The notes beneath the pieces were generated by a model. That model had not been told where the DNA came from. It searched no databases and was given only the letters and a program-made list of their open reading frames with translations. This document shows, piece by piece, positions 1 through 7,372 of a stretch of DNA of 13,334 nucleotides (position 1 is the first letter of the stretch; each line of letters begins with the position of its first letter). The translations under genes were made by a program, and so were the position numbers. This DNA is from Gammaproteobacteria bacterium (lineage in GTDB: Bacteria; Pseudomonadota; Gammaproteobacteria; Pseudomonadales; Azotimanducaceae), in contig VXNE01000689.1 in the NCBI GenBank assembly GCA_009840715.1, forward strand, positions 1-13,334. Reading direction: 5' to 3'.

Positions 1-118
1 TATTTTCCGGGGGTGGGGTGGCGTACACACCCCTCAAATGGTCATTTCCCCGGGGGGGGCGGCGGGCGCGGGCCGCCCCCCCCCCGCGGGTGGTGGGGGG
101 GGGGGGGTGGGCGCGCCG
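1..118. other. Homopolymer-rich, probably unreliable contig end
   Basis: The first ~115 bases hold long G runs (positions 51-58, 95-107) and C runs (74-85), unlike the rest of the window. Decarboxylase homology from the neighbouring gene stops near position 118, although the reading frame stays open to base 1 as proline/glycine/arginine-rich nonsense. I read this as a low-quality assembly end, not real biology. A genuine GC-rich repeat cannot be excluded from sequence alone. Confidence 0.6.
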
Positions 119-1183
119 GCCGAGCACCTGGAGCGTCGCCCACAACCGCACCGCCCGTGCCGGACGCGTCATCTCCGGTCCGTAGTCCCAGTAGTTCGGC
201 TTGCGCGGGTCCGCTTCGGCATCGCGCAGGTAGTCCGCCTGCGTGCCGAAGCTGTCGAGCAGCGAGCGCCGGTCCCGGACCAGGAGGCAGCTACTCACGT
301 AGGTCTGGAACAGCCACTTGTGCGGGTCCCAGGACAGGCTGTCGGCGAACTGGAGGTCGCGGGCCAGGTCGCGGTGGTCGGCAGAGAACGCAATCGTTGC
401 GCCGTACGCACCGTCGACGTGCAGCCAGACCCCGTACCGCGAAGTAACTTCCGCGATCTCCGCAATCGGATCGATGGCGCCGGTATTGGTGGTCCCGAAT
501 GTCGCCGTCACCGCAAATGGACGATGTCCCTCACCCAGGTCCTTCTCGATGGCGGCTTTCAGGGAGCCCGGATCCAGCCGCCCCGCGCCGTCGGCAGCGA
601 CCGTCCGCACGTTGGCGTCGGGAACGCCGATAAACCGTAATCCCTTGCGCACGGAGGAATGCGCCTCCGCCGTCACATAGGCGATCGCGTCGGGCCACTC
701 GTCTTCGCTCAGGCGGCTCATCCGGGCCGCGGTCAGCGCCGTCATGTTGGCAATGGACCCGCCCGACAGGAACACGCCGCCGGCGGTCTCCGGCAGCCCG
801 ACCTGCCGCCTCAGGATGTCGATGGTGGCGAGTTCGATCGTTGCCGGCCCGGACCCCTGCAGCCAGCTTCCCGAGAACGGGTTGTAGGCGGAGACGATTG
901 CGTCGATCAGCCAGGCGGATGCCAGCGGTGCACTCGGGATGAACCCGAACGAGCGCGGATGCGCCATGTTCATGCTGTTCGGCAGGACGGACCCGGTCAG
1001 GTCTTCAATGACGTCCTGCAAGGGCCGCCCGCTGTCTGAAGAGCCGAGGCCTTCCAGATAGCTGCGCTCTTCCTCGGAGATTTCGCGATGGATGGACCGC
1101 CGTTCCGGGAAGGCGGGCACCTCTCCCAGTTGCGCTATCAGACGTGCCAGGTCCGGATGATCGCCCGACCCGGTATCGTTCAC
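1..1183 (-). CDS. PLP-dependent group II decarboxylase (AADC/glutamate/cysteine-sulfinate decarboxylase-like), C-terminus missing
   Basis: This is a fold-type I, pyridoxal-phosphate decarboxylase of the aromatic amino acid/glutamate/cysteine-sulfinate decarboxylase family, cytosolic, which removes the alpha-carboxylate of an amino acid. Visible signatures are SGGSIANMTAL starting at residue 140, AEAHSSVRKG with the cofactor-stacking His175, HVDGAYGA with the pyridine-binding Asp257, and WDPHKWLF with the Schiff-base Lys289. The family is usually ~470 residues. Recognisable sequence ends near residue 355 (RLWATLQVLG), after which the contig edge garbles it, so the C-terminal third is absent. 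The GTG start is chosen because its G is the last base of the upstream cupin's TAG stop (TAGTG), which implies translational coupling. Substrate cannot be read from motifs. The neighbouring thiol-dioxygenase-like gene makes a sulfinate such as cysteine sulfinate a reasonable guess, but an aromatic amino acid or glutamate is equally possible. Confidence 0.9.
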   Translation of the reverse strand, partial: MNDTGSGDHPDLARLIAQLGEVPAFPERRSIHREISEEERSYLEGLGSSDSGRPLQDVIEDLTGSVLPNSMNMAHPRSFGFIPSAPLASAWLIDAIVSAYNPFSGSWLQGSGPATIELATIDILRRQVGLPETAGGVFLSGGSIANMTALTAARMSRLSEDEWPDAIAYVTAEAHSSVRKGLRFIGVPDANVRTVAADGAGRLDPGSLKAAIEKDLGEGHRPFAVTATFGTTNTGAIDPIAEIAEVTSRYGVWLHVDGAYGATIAFSADHRDLARDLQFADSLSWDPHKWLFQTYVSSCLLVRDRRSLLDSFGTQADYLRDAEADPRKPNYWDYGPEMTRPARAVRLWATLQVLGRRAHPPPPTTRGGGAARARRPPRGNDHLRGVYATPPPEN

Positions 1184-1719
1184 TAGCGCGCCGTGCTCGT
1201 ACTGACGCCCTGTACTTCCCGCACTTCCCCGGTCGCGGTGTCGAACACCCGCCGCTCCTGGTCGGTCATGTCCACCCCGGTCACCCGGACGAACTTGGCC
1301 CCCGCCGTGTAGTCGATCGAGTGGATCTCGCGAACGTCGAACAGCCCGGCTTGTCCAGCCGCCAGGCGGAAGGTCCGCACCGGCTCGAGGCGTCCCGCGT
1401 CGTCCGTCGTGGACCACACGGTCATGTCCGTGTGCCCGGCAGCCTGGCCGTACACGGCCCACGACGCGCCGTGATCGTGCGGCGGCGAGGTGCGCGGCTC
1501 CGTCATGTTGTAGGCCAGGACGCAGAAGTGGAGCTCGGGATCCTCGTAGATCTGCTCCATGCCGGCGTCGTTGCCGGGCCCGACGTACGTCGCGCAGAAG
1601 TCCCGGTCGCCCAGGAGCGTCTCGAGCTTCTGCCGGACCTGCTCGCGACCTTCGCGGTCGTCGCTTTCCCGGAGGATCGCGCGCACGTCGTGACAGAACT
1701 CGGTGAGGGAATAACCCAT
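1183..1719 (-). CDS. Cysteine/thiol dioxygenase-like cupin (COG5553-like metal-dependent enzyme)
   Basis: A 178-residue single-domain double-stranded beta-helix (cupin) protein, probably a non-heme iron enzyme. The metal motif is PPHDHGASWAVYG, giving His81 and His83, followed 50 residues later by REIHSI with His133. The glutamate of the canonical cupin HxH(x)3-4E motif is absent. A three-His triad without Glu is the arrangement known from cysteine and 3-mercaptopropionate dioxygenases, which oxidise thiols to sulfinates with O2. The frame is open further upstream to 1902, but that extension is arginine/proline-rich without domain character. ATG at 1719 follows GGGAGAGG with 4 nt spacing, so I chose it. 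The stop overlaps the start of the PLP decarboxylase by one base, so the two are surely co-translated. A phosphomannose isomerase-like or other cupin function remains possible. The substrate is unknown. Confidence 0.82.
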   Translation of the reverse strand: MGYSLTEFCHDVRAILRESDDREGREQVRQKLETLLGDRDFCATYVGPGNDAGMEQIYEDPELHFCVLAYNMTEPRTSPPHDHGASWAVYGQAAGHTDMTVWSTTDDAGRLEPVRTFRLAAGQAGLFDVREIHSIDYTAGAKFVRVTGVDMTDQERRVFDTATGEVREVQGVSTSTAR

Positions 1720-1879
1720 GGAACCTCTCCCGCGATGTGTGGACAGCCTATGGCCGGGTAGCCCGCTCCCGCAACCGACGGAATGTACCGGGGCGAGGAG
1801 GGAAGAACGGACGGCGTGGCTGGGCGGCGGGCGGAGCCGTTGCCGAGCGCCTGTGAGGCAGCGGGCCGGCCATGGGGCG

Positions 1880-2194
1880 CTAGAGTGAGGCGAGGCGCTC
1901 AAACGTGTCCGGGTATTTCTGCGCCATGAGGACCAGGGCGGCGGCTGTGTCAGGGGGCCTGGACCGGCCCTGCTCCCAGCGTTCCACGGTGCGGACGGGG
2001 ACGCGGATCATGTGGGCGAAGACCGCCCGGGACACGTCGAGCCGGGACCGAATGTCGCGGATGGTCTCCGGCGTGAGCTCGGGCAGCGGTCGAGGCTCGA
2101 CCCGCACGGTGCGCAGCGTAAGCCTGCCGGCCCGGTGCTCGCGGATTTCGCGCAGGCCGTCGAGCACCTCGGCGGTGATGTTGCGTTCAGTCAT
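1880..2194 (-). CDS. XRE-family HTH regulator, HigA/NadS-type antitoxin without an adjacent toxin
   Basis: A 104-residue DNA-binding protein. The N-terminal ~40 residues are a charged arm typical of HigA-2/NadS proteins (LRTVRVEPRPLPELTPE). The helix-turn-helix spans about residues 43-95, with the characteristic SRAVFAHMIRVPVRTVERWEQGRSRP. ATG at 2194 is preceded by GGAGG 9 nt away. Such proteins normally follow a RelE/HigB-type toxin gene. Here only 124 nt separate it from the rhodanese stop at 2319, too short for a toxin, and no toxin follows. It could be an orphan antitoxin or a local regulator of the adjacent sulfur genes. A palindrome with an embedded -10 box sits ~50-70 nt upstream, suggesting autoregulation. 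Confidence 0.85.
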   Translation of the reverse strand: MTERNITAEVLDGLREIREHRAGRLTLRTVRVEPRPLPELTPETIRDIRSRLDVSRAVFAHMIRVPVRTVERWEQGRSRPPDTAAALVLMAQKYPDTFERLASL

Positions 2195-2243
2195 GTTCGA
2201 TTGCCTCCACGCCTTGCGCCAAGCCTGGCGTTCGGCGGGCGTC

Positions 2244-2266
2244 GACTATACGCGACCCGCGTAGTC
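2244..2266 (-). promoter_or_regulatory. Imperfect palindrome with -10-like box: candidate promoter/operator of the XRE gene
   Basis: Outer arms GACTA (2244-2248) and TAGTC (2262-2266) flank CGCG repeats, giving an interrupted palindrome around ACC. On the minus strand TATAGT (2245-2250) matches the sigma70 -10 box at 5 of 6 bases, but no convincing -35 lies 16-18 nt upstream. A palindrome over the -10 upstream of an XRE gene is the usual geometry for autorepression. That role is inferred. Confidence 0.4.
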
Positions 2267-2318
2267 TGGTGAGTCGGAGTTGGTGGCGCTATCGCCGCAT
2301 GAGCCCGTCCCGCAACCC

Positions 2319-3896
2319 TCAGAACGTACGGAAGCGCGTCGTCCCATCCCGCTCGATCTGCCCGACCAGCGCCACTTCCCAGCTCAGGTACTCGCGCATG
2401 AACTTCTCCTGCGAGTCGCGATGCTGGTAGGGCTTGTACCAGACGTCGTCCGTCGGACCGACAGTGCGCACGAGGCCGGCCTCCGTTTCATGCCCGTCGG
2501 CCAGCCACCGCTCGGTGCCGCCCTGCAGGGCTTCCACCCGGTGTCCGCCAAGCCCGCGCGCCTCCTCGAGCGCGATCTCCGCAAGCGTGCCGTCGGGGGA
2601 CGTGAGCACGACGTCGACGTCTGCCGGGATGTCCACGAACGCCGCCGCGAGGCGCGAACGCACACACCACACCGCCCCGGGGATGTGGTGCCGCTCGTAC
2701 GCCGGGCTCGGCCCGAGATCGACGACGCGCACCGCGTCGAGGCGCGCGGCAAGCTCGTCGGTGGTGACGCTCGCGACGCCGCGCGTCCCGAGCACCGTCG
2801 GCTCCCACGCACCGGTCACCAGCGCGCCCGAACCGATGCCGCCTTCCAGCACGTACACGTTCGGCCAGCCCATCTGCAGCAGCCAGGACGCGGTCATGGT
2901 GGCGCGCACGCCGACGTCGTCCGCGAGCACCAGCCACGCGTTGCGCACGGCCACGAACTGGTCGGTTGCTTGTACGAGCTGGCCGCCCGGCGCGTTGCGG
3001 TAGCCAGGCAGATGCCCCTCGGCGTATTCCTCCGGGGAGCGCACGTCGAGCAGGTAGGTGGTGCGCCCCTCCGTCCGCCGCCACTGGTCGACGGTCGCGG
3101 CGTCCTCGGTCCGCACCGCAAACCGCTCGGCCACGCGCTCCGCGGCGGCCAACGCCTTCGCCATTCCGCCAGCGCTCGGTGCAGGCGCCGTGCGAGTCGA
3201 ACCATGCTCCAGCTCGAACCCCGCCAGGTGCCAGCCCATGGTCCCGTCCTTCAGCGCCGCGACCGGGTTCCCGATGCCCGCGTTGATCAGGCTCTGCGCG
3301 CCGATGATCGACCGCGTTCGCCCCGCGCAATTCACGACCACGAACGTCTCGGGATCCGGCGCGATGTCGTGGATGCGGAACGCGAGTTCGGCGCCCGGCA
3401 TGTCTGTCGCGGACGGGATGTTCATCCGCGTGTACTCCTCGAACGGCCGCGCGTCGACGATCACCACGTCGCGCCCTTCGTCCAGCATGCGCTTGACCTC
3501 GGGCGCGGTGAGACGAGGGGTCTCGCAGGTGTGTTCGACGAACTCCCCGAACGCCTTGCTTGGCACGTTGACGCCGGAGAAGAGTTCGAAACCGGCCGCC
3601 TGCCACGCCGCGACGCCCCCCGCCAGCACGCGCACGTCCGCGTAACCGAGCCCGCGCAGCCGCTCCAGGGCACGCCGGTCCAGGTCGCCATCCTCCCCTT
3701 CGCCGACGACAACGACCGGCGTGTCGTTGCGCGGCACGAGGTCGCCGACCAGGAGTTCGATGCGACTGAACGGGACACACGCGGCGAACAGAAGATGGGC
3801 CTCCGAGAATGCGCCCTCCTCACGGACGTCGAGCAGCGCGATTTCGTCGTCGCCGAGCAGGAGGCGTTTGAGCTCGGGTGGGGAGATCTCATGCAT
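2319..3896 (-). CDS. Four-domain rhodanese-like sulfurtransferase
   Basis: A 525-residue cytosolic protein made of four rhodanese-homology domains, at about residues 7-105, 126-228, 262-365 and 375-470, plus a ~55-residue C-terminal tail. Each repeat has the LLDVR / IVDAR / LLDVRSPEEY / VVDLG strand and the GG-x-W end motif (GGVAAW, DGTMGW, GGIGSGA, GGTERW). Only domain 2 has an active-site cysteine, Cys190 in the loop CAGRTRS; the equivalent loops in domains 1, 3 and 4 read GEGEDG, ADDVGV and TSPDG. So one catalytic and three cysteine-less (structural or regulatory) modules. Rhodaneses move sulfane sulfur through a cysteine persulfide. ATG at 3896 has GGAGG 5 nt upstream and begins directly with domain 1; the open frame further upstream to 4037 is not domain-like. 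It lies 124 nt upstream of the XRE gene, on the same strand as the thiol-dioxygenase-like gene, which fits a sulfur-metabolism locus. Confidence 0.92.
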   Translation of the reverse strand: MHEISPPELKRLLLGDDEIALLDVREEGAFSEAHLLFAACVPFSRIELLVGDLVPRNDTPVVVVGEGEDGDLDRRALERLRGLGYADVRVLAGGVAAWQAAGFELFSGVNVPSKAFGEFVEHTCETPRLTAPEVKRMLDEGRDVVIVDARPFEEYTRMNIPSATDMPGAELAFRIHDIAPDPETFVVVNCAGRTRSIIGAQSLINAGIGNPVAALKDGTMGWHLAGFELEHGSTRTAPAPSAGGMAKALAAAERVAERFAVRTEDAATVDQWRRTEGRTTYLLDVRSPEEYAEGHLPGYRNAPGGQLVQATDQFVAVRNAWLVLADDVGVRATMTASWLLQMGWPNVYVLEGGIGSGALVTGAWEPTVLGTRGVASVTTDELAARLDAVRVVDLGPSPAYERHHIPGAVWCVRSRLAAAFVDIPADVDVVLTSPDGTLAEIALEEARGLGGHRVEALQGGTERWLADGHETEAGLVRTVGPTDDVWYKPYQHRDSQEKFMREYLSWEVALVGQIERDGTTRFRTF

Positions 3897-4095
3897 GGGC
3901 GCCTCCGATTGGGCGGTGATGTCGCGGACTGAGCGGGAACACACGCTTGCGGCGAGGCTACTGGGGGAGGGCGATCCGGCACAACCCGGCGGAGTGGCCC
4001 AAAACTGGTCTTCCCGACCGGCCAAGGTTGGTTGCATGATTAACTCGCGTTCACGGGCTCACTAGCCGCGGGGCGACAGAGCGGGAGGCGCTGCA

Positions 4096-4350
4096 TTGAG
4101 GTCCAGCATTACCGTGCGCGACATCGATCCCAGAGACAGCGCCTGGCTCGAGCGCGAAGCCCGCAAGATCGGGATGTCGGTGGAAGAGTTCGTGCGGCGC
4201 CTGATTCGCGAGCAGCGCAAGAAGAGGGAGGGCCGCTCGAAGCCTTCCGAGGCCTTCGCGCGGCACTTCGGGGAAGAGCAGGGAGCCGAGCTCCACGCCA
4301 TGGGGCGTTGGGGGTATAGACCAGTGTGTTTCTACGGGACACGTGAGTGA
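4096..4350 (+). CDS. Ribbon-helix-helix antitoxin-like protein (VapB/FitA type), no adjacent toxin
   Basis: An 84-residue protein whose first ~45 residues form a ribbon-helix-helix DNA-binding domain: the beta strand SSITVRDIDP, then helix DSAWLEREARKIGM and helix SVEEFVRRLIREQRKK. The C-terminal half (SEAFARHFGEEQGAEL to GRWGYRPV) resembles the toxin-neutralising tail of VapB/FitA-like antitoxins. The start is TTG, supported by GGGAGG at 4083-4088 with 7 nt spacing; no in-frame ATG or GTG fits before the RHH strand. Antitoxins of this type normally precede a PIN-domain RNase toxin, but only 19 nt separate this stop from the convergent DUF433 gene, so the toxin is missing. It may be an orphan antitoxin or a remnant of a decayed pair. 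Confidence 0.8.
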   Translation: MRSSITVRDIDPRDSAWLEREARKIGMSVEEFVRRLIREQRKKREGRSKPSEAFARHFGEEQGAELHAMGRWGYRPVCFYGTRE

Positions 4351-4357
4351 CGTGCCC
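4336..4357. terminator. Hairpin between convergent genes, nested in a larger inverted repeat
   Basis: GGG-A-CACGT, loop GAGTG, ACGTG-CCC forms an 8-bp stem with one bulged A. It contains the stop codon of the RHH gene. A second, outer inverted repeat (TAGACCA at 4317-4323, TGGTCTA at 4366-4372) surrounds it and overlaps the DUF433 stop codon. No T-tract follows on either strand, so a classic intrinsic terminator is not shown. A bidirectional transcription-end hairpin is the simplest guess. Confidence 0.35.
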
Positions 4358-4369
4358 GGGTCGCGTGGT

Positions 4370-4621
4370 CTAAATCCGAGTCGCGCAGTCGGGATGCTTG
4401 CGGGCCGCGGTGCAGACGGCCGAGCAGCCCTCGCGCAGAACGGCCTCCGCGGCTCTCCGGTCCAACGCGAAGTCCTTGAGAAACTGGTCGAGCGCGATGC
4501 CGTCCGCGAGCCAGTCGAACAGTTGCTCGACAGGCACGCGCGTACCGCGGAAACAGGGTGTTCCGCTCATCCCTCCGGGATCGGCCCAGACGGTCTCTTC
4601 CAGCGACATGGGCTCAGTCAC
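4370..4621 (-). CDS. DUF433 family protein
   Basis: An 83-residue protein with a clear DUF433 core at about residues 14-51. It shows DP-x-x-x-SGTPCFRGTRVPV, then LFDWLADG and the helix DQFLKDF, with DRRAAEAVL beyond. DUF433 proteins are small DNA-binding-fold proteins often paired, as putative antitoxins, with a DUF5615 PIN-like toxin. No DUF5615 gene is present downstream, because the convergent RHH gene begins 20 nt away. GTG at 4621 has GGAG about 8 nt upstream; ATG at 4609 is an alternative that would shorten it by four residues. It lies 33 nt downstream of the TPR ATPase on the same strand, so it may be the third gene of that operon. Whether it serves the ATPases or is a leftover toxin-antitoxin fragment is open. 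Confidence 0.82.
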   Translation of the reverse strand: MTEPMSLEETVWADPGGMSGTPCFRGTRVPVEQLFDWLADGIALDQFLKDFALDRRAAEAVLREGCSAVCTAARKHPDCATRI

Positions 4622-4654
4622 CCCTGAATCTCCAACTCGTCGTTTGCTGCGTGG

Positions 4655-7372
4655 TCAGTCGCGCTCCTCGGCGACCCGGCGCCGGACCTCTTCCACAGCG
4701 TCCATGACTTCCGCAGGGAGCGGACCGACGTCTTCGCCGAGCTCGGCGCGCGCTGCGTGCCAGAGGGGCTCGAGGGATTCCGCCAAGCCGCCGGCAGCGA
4801 GCATTTGACGAACCTGCGCGGCGTGCCCCGCGGCGATCTGCGAGATCATCGCCTGCGTCCAACGGTGCAAGTGCCGTTGTCCGGCGTCGATACTGCTGGC
4901 TTGGGGCACCTGCGCCAGCAGTTCCCTCGCTTCCGCGCCTTTCCTCCGTCGCTTGAGCACGGCATACAGCGTCAGCAGCGCGCCTTCGTCATCCGGTGCT
5001 AGCTTGAGGGCGCGACGCGCATGACGCTCGGCTTCCGCCAGACGCGGGCGCGGTCCGCGGCCCAGCACCGCTTCAGCCAGCGCGCACCACCCGTCCGCGC
5101 AAGTCGGGTCAACCTTCGTTGCCTCATGAGCAACCGTCTCCGCGGCCTCGGTGTACCCCAACGCCGCGAAGGCTGCGGTAGAGATCGCAAGACCGAGAGC
5201 CGACTCCCTGCGCACGTTGTCCGGATCGCCGGGTCGAACATAATCGGACAGTTGGCCCAGGGTATCGACCAAGTCTTGCGACTGCTTCAATTTGGCGGAT
5301 GCAAGGGTCATCGCGAAAGTGAGGGCCATTACCGAATGCCTCAGTCGTGGCGGATCGTCTGGTCGGCTACATTCAACAACCCTCGTCACGAGGACACGGA
5401 CCTCCTCGAGCCGGTCTTCGTCCAGCAGGCGGACAACTTGCCTCTTCGCGGCGAAGGTTCGTAGCTCGCGTAGCTCCACACCCTCGTTCGGCTCTGCGAC
5501 TCCTGTAACGCGTGACCAAGCCTGCATCGCACAGTCGGTCCGCCCGACCGGAACGAACTCGTCACCCAGGCGGCATAGCACCAGGGCGTATATCTGCTGC
5601 GGCGCTTGATCGGTAGGCGGGGCGATCGCCAGAGCGCGCTCAAGGGCACTGACCGCCGCATCCGTTCGAGCCAACCGAAGCAGCGCATAGGACGCGCCTA
5701 ATGAGGCGAGTCCTTCAAGGCCCCGCACCCATTGTTCTTCGTGGTTGGCGGAACGCGCCGCGGCACTCTCAAACGCCGTGACGGCCTCCTCGAATCGTCC
5801 CTGATCGTAAAGGGCCTTTCCGAGCGCGCCCTGTGCGAAGGGTTCCGCACGCGGTACGGTCGCTATCACGTCCCGAAACGCCAACTCCGCCTTCTCAGCA
5901 TCCCCGAGGGCCAGTTGGTGGCTCCCTTCGTAGAACACCCGCGCCATGTCCGGCTGCCCCCACCCCTCGGAGGCGACGATCCGGGCAAGTTCATCGGCCA
6001 TGTCCGTAGCGCCCACGGACTGATCGCGCACCAGTGCCGTAGCGCCCCCGAGCCAGTCTTGCCGCTCCCGGTATTCGTGGTCCCTTGCCACCCTGGGTCC
6101 AAGCACGGAGAGCCAGTCGGACACGTCGGAGGCGGAAAACGCGCCCTTCCGGAGCGCTTCCAGCGCCTCCGTATAGGTGTGCCGCATTCCGGCGGGACCA
6201 AACAGCTGCTGGAGAAAGTCGACCAGCCTTTCCAGCCGCGCGCGGCCGGCGCGCGAGAAACGAAGCAGGTAGTAGATGTTGTAGAACCGGTCGCTGACCT
6301 CGTACCGGCCGCGCGTCTCTTCGGGCCGTCGCATCTCGCGCACGTACCCCTTGTCGATGAGCTGACGGAGTTGGGAGCTCGCGTGGGACGAACCCAGCTT
6401 GGCGTGGGCGGCGACCTCCCGCGCCAGCAGGGGTGACCAGGCCTGGGCGAGGCAGTGGAAGACCTTTCTGGCCTGAGGCGGAAGCGCTTCGATGCGGGCC
6501 TTGAAGTAGGGCGTCTGCTCGTCGATGAGCTGCTCCAGATCGTCGATGGCGGATCCGAGCGGCGACTCGAGCAGCATGCGGCAGGCGAGCACGAGCAGAC
6601 GCGGATTGCCGCCGGTCAGTTGGCGAATGGTCTCCAGGCGGCCTCTCTCGATGTCCAGCGGGACCGGATGTGCGCCGTCCGCCTGCCGATCCGCCAAGGT
6701 CCTCAGGAGTTCGCGACATTCCTCCTGCTTCAGCCCGCGGAGCGTGACCAGCCGGAAGAACTCGTAAAGCGGCTCGCCATGGCTCTGTATGGCGTCGAAG
6801 ACCGCGTTGGCCGAGCCGACGAGAAGGATCTCCGGGTGTTCCATCAACGCGGCACGTAACGCATGGATTTCCCGCTCGTCGCGGAGTTGTCCGAAGAGAA
6901 TGTCGAGATTCTCGACGAACAGGATCAACCGCTTGTCCTCCTCCTGACAGAAGTCGAGCAACGCCGCCAAGGCGTAGGCGGCTGAACGTTCAACGTCGGG
7001 TTCGTCTTCCCGCAGTTCGTCAGCCCTGGCGCCCCAACGCTCCTGTCCCGTCGCCGCGGTCAGGTGTTGGAGCGCGGCGAGCCAGAAGTCGGCCAGGTCG
7101 CCGATGTCGTAGCTCTCTTCCGGAAAGGGCACGGGCTGCCAGCTCGACGAGTGCACCGGGTCCTCGCGAATCGCCTGCAGGAAGGACAGCCCGAGGGCGG
7201 TCTTGCCCATGCCGCGGGCGCCGACCACGATGACGTGCTGGCACGGATGCCCCGGCTTTTGCTCCGCGAGGATTCGCAGCATGCGTGCGAGGGTTTCGTG
7301 CCGGACGATGAAGGACGCCTTCAGTTCCTCCGGCGTCAACTGGGCGGGGTTGTGGATGCGCTGTCGAATCAC
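4655..7372 (-). CDS. P-loop ATPase with winged helix and TPR-like C-terminal half
   Basis: A 905-residue multidomain protein. The N-terminal ~280 residues are an AAA/archaeal-type ATPase: Walker A GARGMGKTA at 51-59 (Lys57), Walker-B-like strand RLILFVENLD at 148-157 with Glu154 where Asp is usual, a sensor-1-like strand LLVGSAN ending at Asn189, and a GGNPR motif at 254-258. A winged-helix segment follows (LLAREVAAHAKLGSSHASSQLRQ, about 315-345). From ~470 to ~870 the protein is alpha-helical with TPR-type repeats, e.g. AQGALGKALYDQGRFEEAV near 513-531 and AEAERHARRALKLAPDDEGA near 779-798. The order ATPase - wHTH - TPR resembles STAND-type sensors and regulators. No nuclease, TIR, protease or membrane segment is visible. 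ATG at 7372 overlaps the upstream ATPase stop by 4 nt, so the two are translationally coupled. The role could be signalling, regulation or defence. None is demonstrated. Confidence 0.88.
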   Translation of the reverse strand: MIRQRIHNPAQLTPEELKASFIVRHETLARMLRILAEQKPGHPCQHVIVVGARGMGKTALGLSFLQAIREDPVHSSSWQPVPFPEESYDIGDLADFWLAALQHLTAATGQERWGARADELREDEPDVERSAAYALAALLDFCQEEDKRLILFVENLDILFGQLRDEREIHALRAALMEHPEILLVGSANAVFDAIQSHGEPLYEFFRLVTLRGLKQEECRELLRTLADRQADGAHPVPLDIERGRLETIRQLTGGNPRLLVLACRMLLESPLGSAIDDLEQLIDEQTPYFKARIEALPPQARKVFHCLAQAWSPLLAREVAAHAKLGSSHASSQLRQLIDKGYVREMRRPEETRGRYEVSDRFYNIYYLLRFSRAGRARLERLVDFLQQLFGPAGMRHTYTEALEALRKGAFSASDVSDWLSVLGPRVARDHEYRERQDWLGGATALVRDQSVGATDMADELARIVASEGWGQPDMARVFYEGSHQLALGDAEKAELAFRDVIATVPRAEPFAQGALGKALYDQGRFEEAVTAFESAAARSANHEEQWVRGLEGLASLGASYALLRLARTDAAVSALERALAIAPPTDQAPQQIYALVLCRLGDEFVPVGRTDCAMQAWSRVTGVAEPNEGVELRELRTFAAKRQVVRLLDEDRLEEVRVLVTRVVECSRPDDPPRLRHSVMALTFAMTLASAKLKQSQDLVDTLGQLSDYVRPGDPDNVRRESALGLAISTAAFAALGYTEAAETVAHEATKVDPTCADGWCALAEAVLGRGPRPRLAEAERHARRALKLAPDDEGALLTLYAVLKRRRKGAEARELLAQVPQASSIDAGQRHLHRWTQAMISQIAAGHAAQVRQMLAAGGLAESLEPLWHAARAELGEDVGPLPAEVMDAVEEVRRRVAEERD

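Noticed and set aside
1720..1902. N-terminal extension of the cupin
   Set aside because: The open frame upstream of ATG 1719 is Arg/Pro/Ser-rich without homology and overlaps the XRE gene. The ATG with GGGAGAGG is clearly better.
2280..3932. A 550-codon plus-strand open frame
   Set aside because: Antisense to the rhodanese gene, with a low-complexity arginine/histidine-rich translation and no ribosome site.
3897..4037. N-terminal extension of the rhodanese
   Set aside because: No domain character. ATG 3896 has GGAGG at 5 nt and starts directly at the first rhodanese strand.
2244..4366. Shared 10-mer CGGGTCGCGT at 2250-2259 (minus) and 4357-4366 (plus) as a repeat family
   Set aside because: A 10-base GC-rich match within 13 kb is expected by chance and the flanks do not match.
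4343..4627. Plus-strand 94-codon frame after the RHH gene, considered as its missing toxin
   Set aside because: No PIN-domain acidic residues or strand pattern; it is antisense to the DUF433 gene.
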